Shown: one piece after another, positions 23,633-39,377 of the stretch
Layout: each line of letters starts with the position of its first letter
How positions within the stretch are numbered: position 1 is the first letter of the stretch
Origin: Warburgia ugandensis
Taxonomy: Eukaryota > Streptophyta > Magnoliopsida > Canellales > Canellaceae
Reading direction: 5' to 3'
DNA: 64,000 nucleotides
Assembly: GCA_035236585.1 (NCBI GenBank)
Contig: CP141127.1
Span: forward strand, 73,079,495 to 73,143,494
Notes under the pieces: model-generated
Seen by the model: only the letters and a program-made list of their open reading frames with translations
Database searches by the model: none
Told to the model about the DNA's origin: nothing
Translations under genes and position numbers: made by a program

Positions 23633-23763
23633 CAAACAGTGGCACGACCCACAAGGACTGGTTGTAAGCACACGAACCTACAGTGGCAGGACCCCCAATA
23701 ACTAGTAAGCACACTACCTAAACAGTGGCAGGACCCACAATGACAAGTGGTAAGCACATGAAT
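23633..23763. repeat. Short tandem array, about three units of 40-47 bp
   Basis: Three successive units of the form acagtggcaggacccacaa...gtaagcacac. Unit edges differ by small indels. This is the only minisatellite-like array in the window outside the TEs. Confidence 0.8.
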
Positions 23764-24046
23764 CATTTGATCGATCCACAACATCCATTGTTTGCTACGC
23801 TAGTCAAATGTACTACTAGAACACTATAACCAATTTAAGCAAAACATCAACCAAGTGGAAACAGGCTGAACAAGTATTTCTTGTTGTGGCTTTTAATTCA
23901 TAAGTTAACAAGCACTTCAACATTCAAGACTAGTACAGAATGTCCAAGGACACATCAATCCCTTTATAACCACAGCTTACTAATATTCATAGATATGCCA
24001 CACAGTCACTAGATTTAGTGGCATGATGGGTGAAGTAACAGTATAA

Positions 24047-27000
24047 TCAACCCCTGGAACTGCATGAGGCTCTGCCTTCCCATGCTTCCAAGTAACCGAA
24101 CAAAATGGCGGCCCCTAAAGTTACGCCAACTAATGAGATTTGATTCAATCATGAAACGAAAATGGTCTTCTCGTACTTCCCATATTAACAATCTGCACAA
24201 ACGTCATATCGTCAAAGTTAGAAGACCACACCAAATGATCAATCCTGATAATAGCAAGGACAATGAATGCCAGGATACTTGCCTAAAATTCTTATTACAC
24301 ATTTGATCCTTTGTTTCCCAGCTCTTTACCCTTTGTACCTTCCTTTTCCTGCAGTGGATCAGTTTAGATACACTTCATAAACTGGTTCTTACCTGGAAAC
24401 GGAATGATCAATAATCTTTAAAAAACCAAAAACAAAAAGGAACAGAACAGAAAATGCTCGCAGCTCAGCCGGTATGCTCGACTCTTTTCTTTTTTTCCTT
24501 TTATGTTCCTCTCTTGGCATCGCTTGGCTCAGTTGCCACCAGAGAAGAATTTTTGGAATCTGACGAGCTTGGCATGCAAAGAAACAACTTAGAAAATCCA
24601 GGCAGCATTTTCCCATTTCTAGACATCTCATTACAAATTTTGCTAAAGGAAGGACCGTATAATAAAGATGAGCGTGCAATGGTTCAATTACTCAAATTAA
24701 TCTTGGAAACTTAATATATATTCAATTTTCCATATAACCCCAAGCTCTCCAGGTGTAGCTTGAATCCTTATTCTTGTACTAAAAATCCCTTGCATTCCTT
24801 GTAATAGAGCAAATGCGGCTATATATACAAGCCAATCAGCTACTGAAAACATTAAACAAATATCCCTGTATGCAAATTATATATCAAACAACCTCATGCA
24901 CTAACATCGATGATATAATCCATTAATGTAAATATTGCTCTTAATGTACATAGAATAATGCTTGTATGACAGTTTGTAACAGAGATAAACATGCAATTTT
25001 CAGACATGCTGACAGTGAATTACAAATTTGTATAAACTTCAAACATTAAATTGGATAAGGATGGGAAAAAAAAAAACCTTTAAAACAATATTAGTGATTG
25101 TCTGCTGAAGTCGAAGACAATTTTAGCTGACTTACTAATGTAAATCTTTTGGACTGACTAGGTTTATGGTGACTTTGACAGGTTAAACAGGATTGAGTTA
25201 CAACTAGAAACAGCTTAAGGTACACATGGGCATTCTCTTTGCCAAGAAACAAATTGGAGGAGCACACAGAGTAGATGAAAAGCTTAAACAACAACCTGGG
25301 TGGAGCTTTAATTTAACTGACCACCTTCCAGAAATTCCCCATATTTTTTCTTGCAAAAGCACCCACATAATGGTGAGCCAGATGTTCAGCCATAAACTTC
25401 AGCATCAGCCAATAAACATCAAAGGAAGATAATAAAGATGCCCACAGACCCTCATGGCCTGATAATGGGTCTAAAGATGATAAAATGTTTAGCTCGAACA
25501 CACGAATTGAAAGCCAGTTAATATTACTGTTACAGTCTATCAAAGTGACAAATGATATACTCTCAAAGTTTCATGATTAGGATTTCTATCCGAGAAAGTC
25601 ATCCAACCACAAGGAGTAACATAAGGAGGATCCAGGACATACTAAATCTAGATGAACAGTCATGAAGACCATGATTATGAGGAAACCAATATAGAAGAAT
25701 CCAAGTAATCACATTCCCACATGATTGACTTTCACATTGACAAGCCCAGAAATCCTCCACTGTCTCTAGAACCTAATATTTTTTCATGTCTACAGCTCCA
25801 CTATTGTTTTTGCTAGGGTCTATCTGTTCTCTGCCAAGTTATCATCAGTATCAAAGCAAGTCAGTTCTTGCATTATGTGGCATGAACTGTGGCACTCATT
25901 TTCATTGCACACATGCTCAACCAAAAATATTCATGAAGTATAGTTGAGGAAAGAACACAACAAGCATTTTAAACTATGTCTTCCAATTAGTGATGCCACA
26001 TTCACTGGACCAAAGTAAAGATTGGATAAGTTAACGTCAATAAAATCATTAAATAGATTTTTATTTATTAAATAAACCAAACAGCATAGTTGTAAGGTGC
26101 ACTCTTACCCAATCAAAGGAGACCGGTTAGAGTCAGCTCCCCAGCCAGTTTTCCAGATAAATCATCATCATCATCATCATCAAGACCTTATCCCAATTAG
26201 GGGTTGGGCCCAGTTTTCAAGATAAGTGTATACAATAAACCATATTATGGGTTTGAAAGTTTCCTTAGTGATGTCATAAAAGACAAGGTCATGCAGCCAA
26301 ACCAAATTTGAGATATACATCTATAGTGATTATCCTACCCATCACACTCATTGCATACCCCATGAAGGCCAATGCATCCTCAGGGCTACACTGTGTGGGC
26401 GAATACCTCAATCAAGGCTCCAAAATTCTGCATGAATGCTGGAGCTGGTGAGGGAATGAAAAAGAGGAATTAAAAAGATAAGATTACCAACCAAACTTGC
26501 AGCATGGAGAGGAATGAAAAAGAGGAGATATATAAAGAGAAGATTACTAACCCAAATTACAGAATTTTTTCCAGTAAAAATGACAGACTCTTGCTCTAGA
26601 ATCATAGAAATCAAAACTCCTATGGCACGCCCGTACAAAATACCAAAACTATCAAGATCTCTCTCACAGTCTGGGCCTAACTTCTTCACAAAAGTGGGAG
26701 GAATTTGCAAAGCAAGTTTCCAGTAACAAAAAAAATCAAATTCCCATAGCAAGTTCTAAATCTTAAATGATAACTAAATAGCTATCTCACCTGGATACCA
26801 AAGACTGCCACTTCTGCCAACCAAAGCTCTTGCTTAACTCTAATATTCTGCACTTACAATGAAATAGGAGACTAACAATCGATATTTAGCTAGCCGACAT
26901 AAGACTCAAGACCTAAGATCTCTTTGAAATTGGAGATCAAAATGGAAGAATCTTAATGGGTGCGCACACAGGCCACAAACTGTTGGTGCCAGAAAACTCG

Positions 27001-28349
27001 AGTCTAAACTCAAAGACTTCCTCTTGCCTGGCATCATGGAGAAGACAATTACTTATTGTGCCTATGATATTCTCTGAAATTATTGGAAATTACTGAATCA
27101 TCCCACCAGATAAAAAATATACTTTTCTTAGTCCCACTTAATTAAGTTGAACATCGGATCATTCAGTAAATCCCAAACCATATGTAACGGGGTTGGGAGA
27201 AGAGATCCGTCCCAATCTCTTGAAAGCAAAACATCATTATGTGCTATAAAAAGCAAAGTCTTCTCTCTTAGGATTTTAAATGAAGTAGTTAACCTCTCAA
27301 CAATTTCCAAGCCAAGGAGAAAACAAGATATTTAACATCTTAGAATCTCCTTTCAACAATAATACAGTTTAAGAAGCTAACAACTTTGCCGAAAGATTCC
27401 CTTTCAAAAGAGAACATATTAAAACCTTAACCATGAACCACTCGTGGGAAACCTAGTCATGACCAGCCACCGTGAGAATCAACTTGATCTTGTGGAATGC
27501 TACTTTTAGCCATTTCACTTCAGATTTCAGAGACACGAATGCATTGGAATATCCCAATGCCAGAAAACGTGGAGACTCCAGCAGAAGAATCAATAATCAA
27601 ACTAGGTAGCAAAAGTTAAATAGAACTAAGGTCCTCACTTATATGCTTCAGCTACTTTTATACTCTCTCTTTTTTTCACCCTTTATTTGATACAGCTAAA
27701 AAGTAACAGAATTTCGACCAAGCCAAAGATCTAGAGTAAGAAAACGCACGATCTGATTACCAACCATTCAAAAAATGCTCAAACGCAATTCAAATAGCTA
27801 AGAGAATCTCTGCAAAAAATCTCTCAGATCCAAACCCTGAGCCAAAATCAGAACTCAAAAACAAAATCCATAAAAAAATAATAATAGATTAAAAAAAAAA
27901 GGAGCGGAACTCACCTTGCCGGTGCTTTCGTAATAATCATTCAACGCCCACTGATACTTGGACTGATTCAAACCAAGCCAGTCCGCCAAGTAGTCATCGA
28001 CACTCGAATGCACTGCCACGACAAGAGAAACCCTAAAAACCATAACTCCAGCAACCCAAGAAAAAATCAAAATGATAAAAGTAAACCCTAGATTAGCTAA
28101 AAAGATACCATCTTGCACTTTAGCAAAAGCATTCCAAAAGAAGGCAAACACCGAGCCGGAAGATCGATGCTTGGGCTTATCAAACTGCTGAGGTGGAACC
28201 TGAACAGGTGGAGGAATTTTGGGCGATTCGGCAACACTAGAAGGGGGCTTTGGTGTTGATGGAGGAGTGAGAAAAACAGTGTATCTTCCTACTTTTCCGA
28301 TCGCTGGCGGAGGTTTTGTTTGTCTCGATTTAGTTGTTGCAGTAGCCAT
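24047..28349 (-). CDS. Five-exon gene for a proline-rich multi-pass membrane protein, function unknown
   Basis: Spliced model on the minus strand: 27915-28349, 26552-26683, 25318-25492, 24711-24842, 24047-24129; 957 nt, 318 residues. The start is the inner ATG (ACCATGG context); an upstream in-frame ATG adds four residues. Exon 1 (145 aa) has a Pro-rich N-terminus (PPPAIGKVGRYTVFLTPP) then a long hydrophobic segment at about 82-112 (LANLGFTFIILIFSWVAGV), ending STGK before a gtgagt donor. Exon 2 reads KLGPDCERDLDSFGILYGRA, exon 3 GHEGLWASLLSSFDVYW, exon 4 DWLVYIAAFALLQGMQG and PGELGVIWKIE, exon 5 GVTLGAAILFGYLEAWEGRA to TGA. Phases agree at every junction (0,0,1,1). Donors of exons 3 and 4 (A/gttaaa, A/gtttcc) are weak, and exon 2 could begin earlier, at 26755. 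No catalytic motif is seen; an organelle or endomembrane protein is possible. Confidence 0.68.
26163..26215 (-). mobile_element. Tiny RTE LINE 3' tail inside an intron
   Basis: (catcatcat)n followed by caagaccttatcccaattag matches the reverse complement of the RTE 3' terminus seen at 20630-20668 and at 33402-33440. Only about 50 bp was copied, an extreme 5' truncation. It lies between proposed exons 2 and 3 of the membrane-protein gene. Confidence 0.8.
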
Positions 28350-28546
28350 GGTGATGAACATCTACCGATCGGAAGAGAATGGAAAAGATCTTCGGCAAAA
28401 ACGGAATCAGATATGGGAATGAGAATGAGATTCCATGGGAAAAGGGGAAGAAGAAGTAGGAAAGAGAAGAATGGAAACGGCGCGAAGAGGAATATGAGCG
28501 AGTATGTTTTGGAGTCGCCATTGTTGGAGGGTGGGGACTGGTTTTT

Positions 28547-28548
<2 letters not shown>

Positions 28549-28596
<48 letters not shown>
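28549..28596. repeat. (TC)n microsatellite upstream of the membrane-protein gene
   Basis: About 23 dinucleotide units some 200 bp upstream of the ATG at 28349, in the probable 5'UTR or core promoter; on the transcribed strand it is a GA run. CT/GA runs are common in plant core promoters and leaders, but a regulatory role here is inference. Confidence 0.9.
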
Positions 28597-28599
<3 letters not shown>

Positions 28600-31500
28600 A
28601 CTGTTTCAGATCTTTGTCCTTGCATTAGTTTAATGTGCGGACTGTTTGACATCGTAATTTCCGAAAATATCGAGAATGCCATTTGCGGTTTTGGCTCGGA
28701 AATACCGAGTTTTCCAAATGCCGGGAGCCTTATGGGAGCAGAATTGGGAATGGGCTCTTTGCCAGCCTTGAAAAGGTTGCTTAGATTACGGAGGAGGTAC
28801 TATTACCCGTTGAAATTTGGAGTGACTCTGGGAGGGAAGAACAGTGTAGACGAGATCTGTTTTGATTAATTGATCCGAACCGTTCATCTGTTTGCAGGTT
28901 GATGCTTGGGCTTGAATATATCCGGAGCTAGAGAAATAAGACCGACGGATCCAACCAACTACGGGCAGGAGCCATGGTCCCAAAGTGAGCAACACCACAA
29001 AGCTTATATAGATTTAGATGGCGGGATCTATTAGTGACTGCAGCAGAGAGTTGTGTGCATTATCCTATCATTCCTCCTATAATACAAGCAGTAGATGTTA
29101 AGATCATCTATTAATAGATAAGAAATTTGAAGCATGGCCCATCTAAATTTAGGAAACATTGTAAATAATTTAAATCTTCACAAATATGAGCAATAACTAG
29201 AGTTATATATCATTTCCATGTATGCACATATTTGGTAGTCATAAGAGTGGCAGTTGATTGTTTTCTTCCAACCTTTCGTAGCAAGTCTTAGATCAGATGG
29301 TTAGTTTGGGATTCTGACATCTCTACCGTTGGGTTGTAGTTGAAGGTCCTAATTAGAGAAGTAATGGAGAGATGATAGATTAAATGTCTTCCTTTTTCTC
29401 TGAATGTTAGACGTATAAACTTAAGAGCAGCGTCGAACCAATGACTCACAACAAGAGAGGCTTTTGCTATATACGCTTGAACGCCCTTGCTCAAAATTGA
29501 ACTCTTTTTCAGGAAAATGATTTGGGAACACATGCAATAACGCTGTTTCAAAAAATCAATCTTGATATGACTAATATTTGGATGATCTGATTCATTCATC
29601 ATGTTTAGTCTTCCTTAGATTGGCCGGAAACCAAAATTTATGATTATTGGGTGTTTGTAACTATTCTGTTTTAAATATATAATAATGACTATTCAAATTT
29701 TCAACTGAAAAACTAGTAGCAAGAAGTATCCCAAGATAATGAATTTTTTATTGTAGCTTAAACAAGGTAGGCCAAACAAGATAAATGAATCAGATCATCT
29801 GCGTGTAAAAATTATCTGATTTGCATTTCTAAACATTTCATTTTCTCTGTCTCATTAGCTACTCTCTTTTTTTCTTTTTTTTCCTTTCCAGCTTTAGTAG
29901 GAAAAAAAAATTACATAGTAAATCATTCACACTCTTATAAATATAATCTCAAATCATGGATAAATTAACCAATAAAATCTGCAACCAAATATATTTTAGG
30001 AGAGATGCCTAGTACTAAAAAAAGGGGGGAGTTTCTATATTTAACCCAACATATTAATTGTACAAGCACCTCAAAAATTTCATGTATGGGCCTAAGACTT
30101 CACCAAGTTTTTAGGAGGTGCATTATGCATTTGCTACTTCTCCCAAGTATTCTTTGAAGTGGACACTTAAAAGCTGGAATGCACCATTTCTGAAGTCTTA
30201 ATCAATGAGGCCCCAATTGGCAAGGGTTAGGGAATCTAATCTGTGGACAGCCCACGTAACTTGTAGAGTTGTAGACCACAAGCCTATGGTCTGGATCATC
30301 AAATATGCTTAGTTAATGTTAGAATTCTTGGATTAACAAGTGGGACCTGTATCAACCAAATCCACCCGCTAGCTTTTAGTGTTTTTCATGAGTTTGCGTT
30401 TAATTGTAATGCACCACATATAATTAAGTAGGGGGGCCTTGTGGTAGATAAAATAGATGAAAAACTTATCATGGATCTACCTTTGTCATTAGTTCATTAC
30501 CTTTACTATCACATGGGTGGCCCCAATAACAACTGCCTTACGCATGCTAGAAAATAGCTAAAAAGAAAAAGAGAAGAAAGGAAAAGGAGTTTTATGCTGT
30601 TTGGGCCTGTTAAAGTACAAGGATTTTCTTCCAACCACATCTTACAAGTCCGGGCATGAACCAATATCTTCTCCGCCAACATGATCTTGTGTTAAACTGA
30701 CCACAATATGAATGGCTAAGAATAGAAACCCCAGCCTCTCGGGTTAAACTTTGGGCAAGATACACATCACTAAGGCATGAGCCATGTGGACTTGATCAGC
30801 TCTACTGACGGGATACATGCACGACCAAAAGTCCAAGCCATTGGTTTTGGTTAATCTACAATGCCTCTATGTAGAGGTCTTAATCCTATAACTGAGATGT
30901 TCCTTTAAGTGTGCCTTGGACCATCTTACTGCAGAATGGTCCACCAGAAAATGACATCAAAAGGTAGTCTTCGCATCTCCATGACAAAACAAAATACAAA
31001 AGATCTACAGCTAGCGAAGGAGAAGAAGATAGGATCATGCCTCGTGGATTTAGGCTTCAAAGCTGAACCATGAAGATCTTTATGCCAGATTTGTGCTTGC
31101 TCTTATTTTTAATCTAGTTTTCTCTATCAGCTATGTAGGGCGGCCTCTGCAAAACTAAAACAGTCATCCCAGCCACGATTGCTGCTCCATGAAGAGCTGA
31201 AACATCTCAGGATAAGTTGATAAAAAATCTCGCATTTTACCTGCATGTTTTGCAGCTATAATCATCTTATTTCATGAATTCCTGGTCTCCTAGAAATATG
31301 AGTAGTATATTGTCAGGAAGGAAAGAAGCTGCTGAGATTTTTACTGATCTAATTGGAAAAATACTACCATTAACCACCTTACAAAGTTCAGATTGTAAAA
31401 TTCCAAAGCTGCTTGAGACAGCTCAGTTAATTTTACCTCCATGGTTCTTGCTAGTGCATAAGATTAACCAGGTTAGGATGTGACTTCATTCTTTGTTGTA

Positions 31501-33394
31501 TTGTGATTGCATTTCTCACGAGACCTGTAAATAATCAACGAAAAACTGGCAAATTATACGTAAACTTTCCGTTAGTAAGGAATAAATAAAATGAGAAAAC
31601 CAACAAATGTCCGATGCAGTTAGTCACAGACAGGGAATCCTTTTAGTCCCATACACCTAAATAGCCTCTTTCTTCGTGACTCAAGTAGCACTATAATGAT
31701 TCTGCATTCTTAAGGCCTCAAGATGACAAGGCAAAAGGCAAAAGTGAGGGCAGTCATCTTCTCCCAGAGCTTCTCGCCTATAAAGTAGCAGTTCACTTTT
31801 ATATGTTTGGTATGCTCATTAAAAACAAGGTTATTGGCAATATCTTATTCAGCCTATTGAATAATCTTAGCCTATGTTTTTTTGGATTTTAGAATTTAAA
31901 AAATTAGTGGTTACATTCATCCAATTGGTGTGATCCTTTTAGGTACAGGCAAAACAAAGGGCCCGAAAAAGATGGAAGTAAAAGACTAAAAAAGGAGGCA
32001 TCTACTGCGCTTCCATTCAAAAATTAAAAAAAATCACTATTTGCCTCATTTATGTCAGTTTTGGTGGAGAGTTAATGTGCTACTTTTGATGGAGGCCACC
32101 TTTGAGTGATCAGGACTCATTTATGTGATTGTTCTAACTTTGAATATTTAATAGTTTAAAAAGCATGTAGATTAGATGATCTTAACATTTGAAAAGTTGC
32201 ATATAAACAGATGGATTAGAAAAACAGCCTAAACTGCATGAGCTAGAATCATCCAATCACATCCAAAGTTAAAGCAACCAAATGAATGCAAAGATGGGCT
32301 CATGAAAAGTGGTCATGAATTCTTCCTCCTATTTCTTAAGCGGCTAGTTTGGCATAACCGTTAGAAGATTTTTAAGTCATTCATCTTCTTCACCTCTGAC
32401 TAAATTACCTATGAACCAAACATGTCCATCCAATAGTCCTAACCTACTAAAAGAACTAGTTGTTAGAACATCCGATCAGTTGAAGAAACAAAGCAAACAA
32501 GATGAACGGATTCGATCTAAAGAAGAAAAGAATGATAAACGAAAGAAAGAGAAACCGTGCTTATCTACGGTGCTGCGCATTACTCTGCCTGGCATTTTTG
32601 TTATTTAAGAAAAACATCGGCCTACTTTCCTTGTCTTTAGAGGAGGCAAGTGTCTTCTGACAGTCTTCCAGAACGTACAGGCTTCAAATTGTTCTTAGTT
32701 TTGCGTTCCAAAGTAGTAAGATTTTTCACATTGACAAAAGTGCCCGGCACTCCTTTTGTTGGTTAGGTGGACCATCCAAAAGCAACGCAAAACCCTATCC
32801 TCGGCCATTCCTCCAAAGCGACTTATAACCGCCAAAAATCCACAAATGTTTCAGCCGTCGGATTTCTTAAAATATTTCCAGGTCGCTTTTCAATTTTCTG
32901 AAAGCTCTTTTCTTTTACTGAACGAGTCGGATCATGTAAAAGTGGGTTTGTAGTTGTTGGATATACTTCATTTTTAGTTACTTTAGCATATACCTTATAT
33001 ATTGTAACAAATGATATACCTACCATAGTTTTTCTTCCTCTTACCAAATGCTATAGGCAAATAACTCTAGGTGGGACTAGATTTCTAAAATTCCAAAATT
33101 GTCAAGATTTCTAAATTCCAAAATTATCACCCTTCACAATGTTGGTAGTAAAGGGATAGTGAAGAAAAAGTAGGGACAACATAACATTTCCCTCATGTGG
33201 TCTCTACGCATACTCATTCAAGAAAATAAAATATATAATAAGACAAAAGACAACAAGGCACCTCTCTTTATTGCACTCAGTCAAAGATTTGGGATGGCAC
33301 TTTTGCACTTATTGAAGAGATTTCAAGTAGATTAAGAATTAGAATAATAGGTTCTATGTAGTTTACTACATAATTCTTTGCACTAAAATGACAA
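28600..33394. other. Intergenic DNA, no supported gene
   Basis: Nearly 5 kb with only small frames (for example 28633-28869, 29288-29602, 31274-31483, 32411-32608), none with a recognisable motif or a matching exon nearby. The proximal 300 bp probably holds the promoter of the membrane-protein gene. No SINE, LTR edge or LINE tail was recognised between 29000 and 33390. Confidence 0.5.
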
Positions 33395-36300
33395 TGAAGA
33401 CCATCATCATCATCAAGACTTTATCCCATTTAGGGTTCGGCCACATAAATTATGTTCTTCCATTCCCCCTATTAAGTACCATGACTTCATTTGGTCCCAA
33501 AGTTTTTAAATATTTTCTCACCACTTCTATCCATGCTCTTTTCAACCTTCGACTTGCCTTTTTAGAACCTTCTACTTGCATTACCTCACTCCTTTTAACT
33601 GGTTCCATTTTTGCTCTTCATTGGACATGTCTATATCATTTGAGTCTAATCTCTCTCATCTTGTTACCTATTGGTGCTACCCCAAAGTTTCCTCTAATGT
33701 TTTCATTCCTAATTCTATTCTTTCTTGTCTTGCTACTCATCTATCTCAACATCCCCATTTCTGCTACATTCATCCTATGAACATGATGTTCTTAACTGCC
33801 CAACACTTTGATCCATAGAGCATGGTCATCCTTATAACCATCGTATATAATTTTTCTTTTAGTTTGAGTGGCACCCACTGATCACAGAAAACTCCAGATG
33901 CACATCTCCATTTGTTCCTACCTATTGGGATTCTCTGTGCAACCTCCCTCTCAATCTCTCCACTCTCATGAATCATCGATCGTACATACCAAAAGTGGTC
34001 TTTTACGAGGACTTCGTGGTTATCAATCTTTGCTAGTGCTCCACTCCTGTTCCTCTTCTTACTAAAATTGCATTCCATATACTCTATCTTAATTCGGCTG
34101 ATTTTAAATCCTTCAGGTTCTAATACTTCTCTCCATAACTCTAACTTTGTGTTTACACCCTCTCTTGACTCATCAATTAAAACTATATCATCTACAAATA
34201 GCATGCACCACAGAATCTCCTCGACCAGATGTTTTGTTAACTCATTCATAACCAACGTGAAAAGGTATGGGCTCAACGCCGATCCTTAGTGCAATCCTAT
34301 AGTGATAAGCAAATCATAGGTCTCTTCGCTTGTGGTCTTAACATTTGTTACTGCTCCCTCATACATATCTTTAATTATATCTATATACCCATGCAAAACC
34401 CATTTCTTGCCCAACATCCTCCATATTAACTCTCTAGGACCCTGTCATAGGCTTTCTCCAAGTCAATAAAGATCACGCGAAGGTCCTTTCTCCTCTCCTT
34501 ATATTTCTCTATCAATTGTCTTAATAAGAAAATAACTTCCATGATAGACCTTGTAGGCATGAAACCAAAATGGTTCTCCGATACACTTGTCTCATGCCGT
34601 AACCTTTTCTCAATCACTCTTTCAAAAAGTTTTATAGTAGCTCATAAGTTTGATCCTCTGATAATTAGTGCAGCTCTGTATATCTCATTTATTCTTATAA
34701 ATTAGTACAATAGAGCTCTTCCTCCTTTCATCTGGAATTTTCTTTGATTTTATAATCTTGTTAAACAATTTGGTTAATCAAAATACTCCAATATGTCCCA
34801 TATACTTCCAAACCTCTAGTGGTATACCATTAGGCCCCAGGGCCTTTCCTAATTTCATATTCTTTAAGGCCTCTTTTACTTCAAGCATTCTAATCTTATA
34901 GTCGTATTTATAGTATTCAATGTTATTTAGGTTTACAGTACTTTCAATTCCTATATTCTCAGGGTAATTGTCATGTAGCAATTTTTTAAAGTAACCTTCC
35001 CTCTATTTGATCTTATCATCTTTCACTAGTATCCTTTGATCATCACTTTTAATGCACTTAATGTGGTTTAAGTCCTTACCCTTTTGTTGTCTTATTTTTG
35101 TAAGTTTAAACACATCTTTCATACCTTATCTTGATCCTAGTCTATTATAGAGATCCTCATATGCCTTAAGCTTAGCCTCACTTACTATTATCTTAGTAAC
35201 CATTTTAGCTTTCTTATACTATTCATAGTTTTCATTATTTCTAGCCTTCTGCCATGCTTTAAAACACACCCATTTTTATTTAATAACTTTTTATACTATT
35301 TCACTCCACCACCAAGTTGCTTTTACTAATTGTCTTTCACCTTTAGATACTTCTAAGACATCTTTTGTCACTTTCTTAATAGACTCAACCATATTAATCC
35401 ACATGCTGTTTACTTCTATTTCATTATTCTAGTTTCCTTCTACCATCAACTTATTTGTGAGTAAAGTTATTTTCTCCTCTTTTAAGTTCCACCACCTAGT
35501 TTTTGGATACCTATTATGTTCATTTTCTTTCTTCCATATTTTAGTGTAGATATCTATAATCATTAACCTATGTTGTGAGGTTAAACTCTCATCGGGTATC
35601 ACCTTACAATCCTTACACATTGATCTTTCAGTATTCCTAAGTAACAATAAGTCCATTTGGATTTTATGGAGTCCACTTTTAAAGGTTATTACATGTTCAT
35701 CCCTCTTATTAAAGAATGTGTTTGCAAGGGCCAAGTTATATGCCACAGCAAAATTGAGGATAGCTTCCCCCATCTCATTTCGTTTTCCGATTCCATACCC
35801 CCATGTATCCTATCATATTCTTCCTTTTCTTTTCCTACATGGTTATTTAAGTTTGCTCTTATAAATATCCCTTTGCATTCAGAATTTCTTACATGACTCC
35901 TTTCATATCTTTCCAAAATTATCTCTTGACTGTATTTTCTAACCCTACTTATGGTGTATACACTTATAACATTTATGATCTACTCTCCTAAAACAAGTTA
36001 TATTATTATAATTCTATCACTAGTTCTTTTAATGTCTACAACTTTGTTCTTAAATTCTTTATCCACCACTATTCCTAAGGCATTTATGTTATTATCCTTT
36101 CCTACATACTAGAGGTTATACCCATTGATTTCTCTAGTTTTAACTCCTTTTCACTATATTGTCTTAGATGTAAGGGATGTTGACTCTCCTATGTTTCATT
36201 ATATTTACTAACTCCAAACTCTTACTTGTCAATGACCCCATATTCCATTTGGAGATATGAATCTTATGCTCTTGAGATAGCCTATTTACCCATGCACTTC

Positions 36301-36520
36301 TTGACCCCCATGACATGAACCCATGCCTACTTTCTACTATACCTAGGTTTTAATGCAGTGCGGTACTTCCAAGGAGATCCTCTAGTAGCCCTTACCCATT
36401 TTTCACTACACTAGAGATTCGAGGTAGCACATCGCTTTCGAGGGAATGCCCTAACAACTCTTTCCATTTTTCATTGCACCCGGGATCCTATGTATCTCGT
36501 CGCTTATGGGGGATGCCCTA
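33395..36520 (-). mobile_element. RTE-clade LINE, near full length but decayed
   Basis: About 3.1 kb on the minus strand. The endonuclease region is at 35429-35916 (FAVAYNLALANTFFNKRDEH, TFKSGLHKIQMDLLL). RT follows: 34778-34981 (EALKNMKLGKALGPNGIPLE), 34426-34617 (HFGFMPTRSIMEVIFLLRQL and DLEKAYDRV) and 33770-34276 (FVDDIVLIDES with the catalytic Asp pair, then MIHESGEIEREVAQRI and WVPLKLKEKLYTMVIR). Multiple stops and frameshifts divide the frames. The 3' terminus is the clade-typical aagactttatcccattta in plus reading, with a cat-repeat tail at 33402. The right edge near 36520 is approximate. Confidence 0.88.
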
Positions 36521-36570
36521 GCTTGAGGGAATGTAAATGATTGATTCACATCATGTTAGGGTTGCCATAC

Positions 36571-36697
36571 TTTGAAGAAGTTGAAGATGATTTTCATTAT
36601 CTTTTTTTTTTCTTCTTACTTACACACTAATATACATATGCATATTCATTTGCAAGTAAGAAGAGAAAATAACAAAATCATCCTCAACTTCTTCAAA
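36571..36697. repeat. Imperfect inverted repeat, potential hairpin
   Basis: Left arm starts tttgaagaagttgaagatga at 36571 and continues through a T-rich tract and cttcttacttac. The right arm is its imperfect reverse complement: gtaagaagagaaaataac...tcctcaacttcttcaaa, ending at 36697. The loop is about 30 nt of AT-rich sequence. It could be a foldback/MITE-like element or a small-RNA precursor; no clear TSD. Confidence 0.75.
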
Positions 36698-36699
36698 AA

Positions 36700-39149
<2,450 letters not shown>

Positions 39150-39377
39150 TGAAAACAGAAAAGAAAGAAAAAAATTCTCCAATGATTTTTTTTATTAAAT
39201 AATATAGCACCTATTATATACAGGAAATATAACCTAAATCCATATCTCAGAATCTGGTAAAATCAAAAGAAATTAGAAAAAAATAGCTATAAAAAAGAAA
39301 GAAATAGCATTCCTAAACTAACTCCTATAAACGTGGAACACAATCTGATAATGAATAAATTAATATGTTGTCAATAC
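39150..39377 (-). repeat. Probable 3' LTR of split copia element
   Basis: Sequence immediately beyond the minus-strand purine tract (gtttgagtgggag), starting TATTGACAACATATTAATTT on the minus strand. The usual TG start appears mutated to TA. The far boundary is approximate because no partner LTR is available. Confidence 0.5.

Noticed and set aside
23590-23770. CRISPR-like array
   Set aside because: The units are directly adjacent and imperfect with no unique spacers, and the genome is a plant's.
24454-24714. Plus-strand 86-residue frame
   Set aside because: It has no recognisable domain and lies almost wholly in the intron beside proposed exon 4 of the minus-strand gene.
27128-27310. Minus-strand frame as an extra exon of the membrane-protein gene
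   Set aside because: Adding it breaks the phase agreement between exons 1 and 2, and its composition is not convincing; it lies in the first intron of the proposed model.
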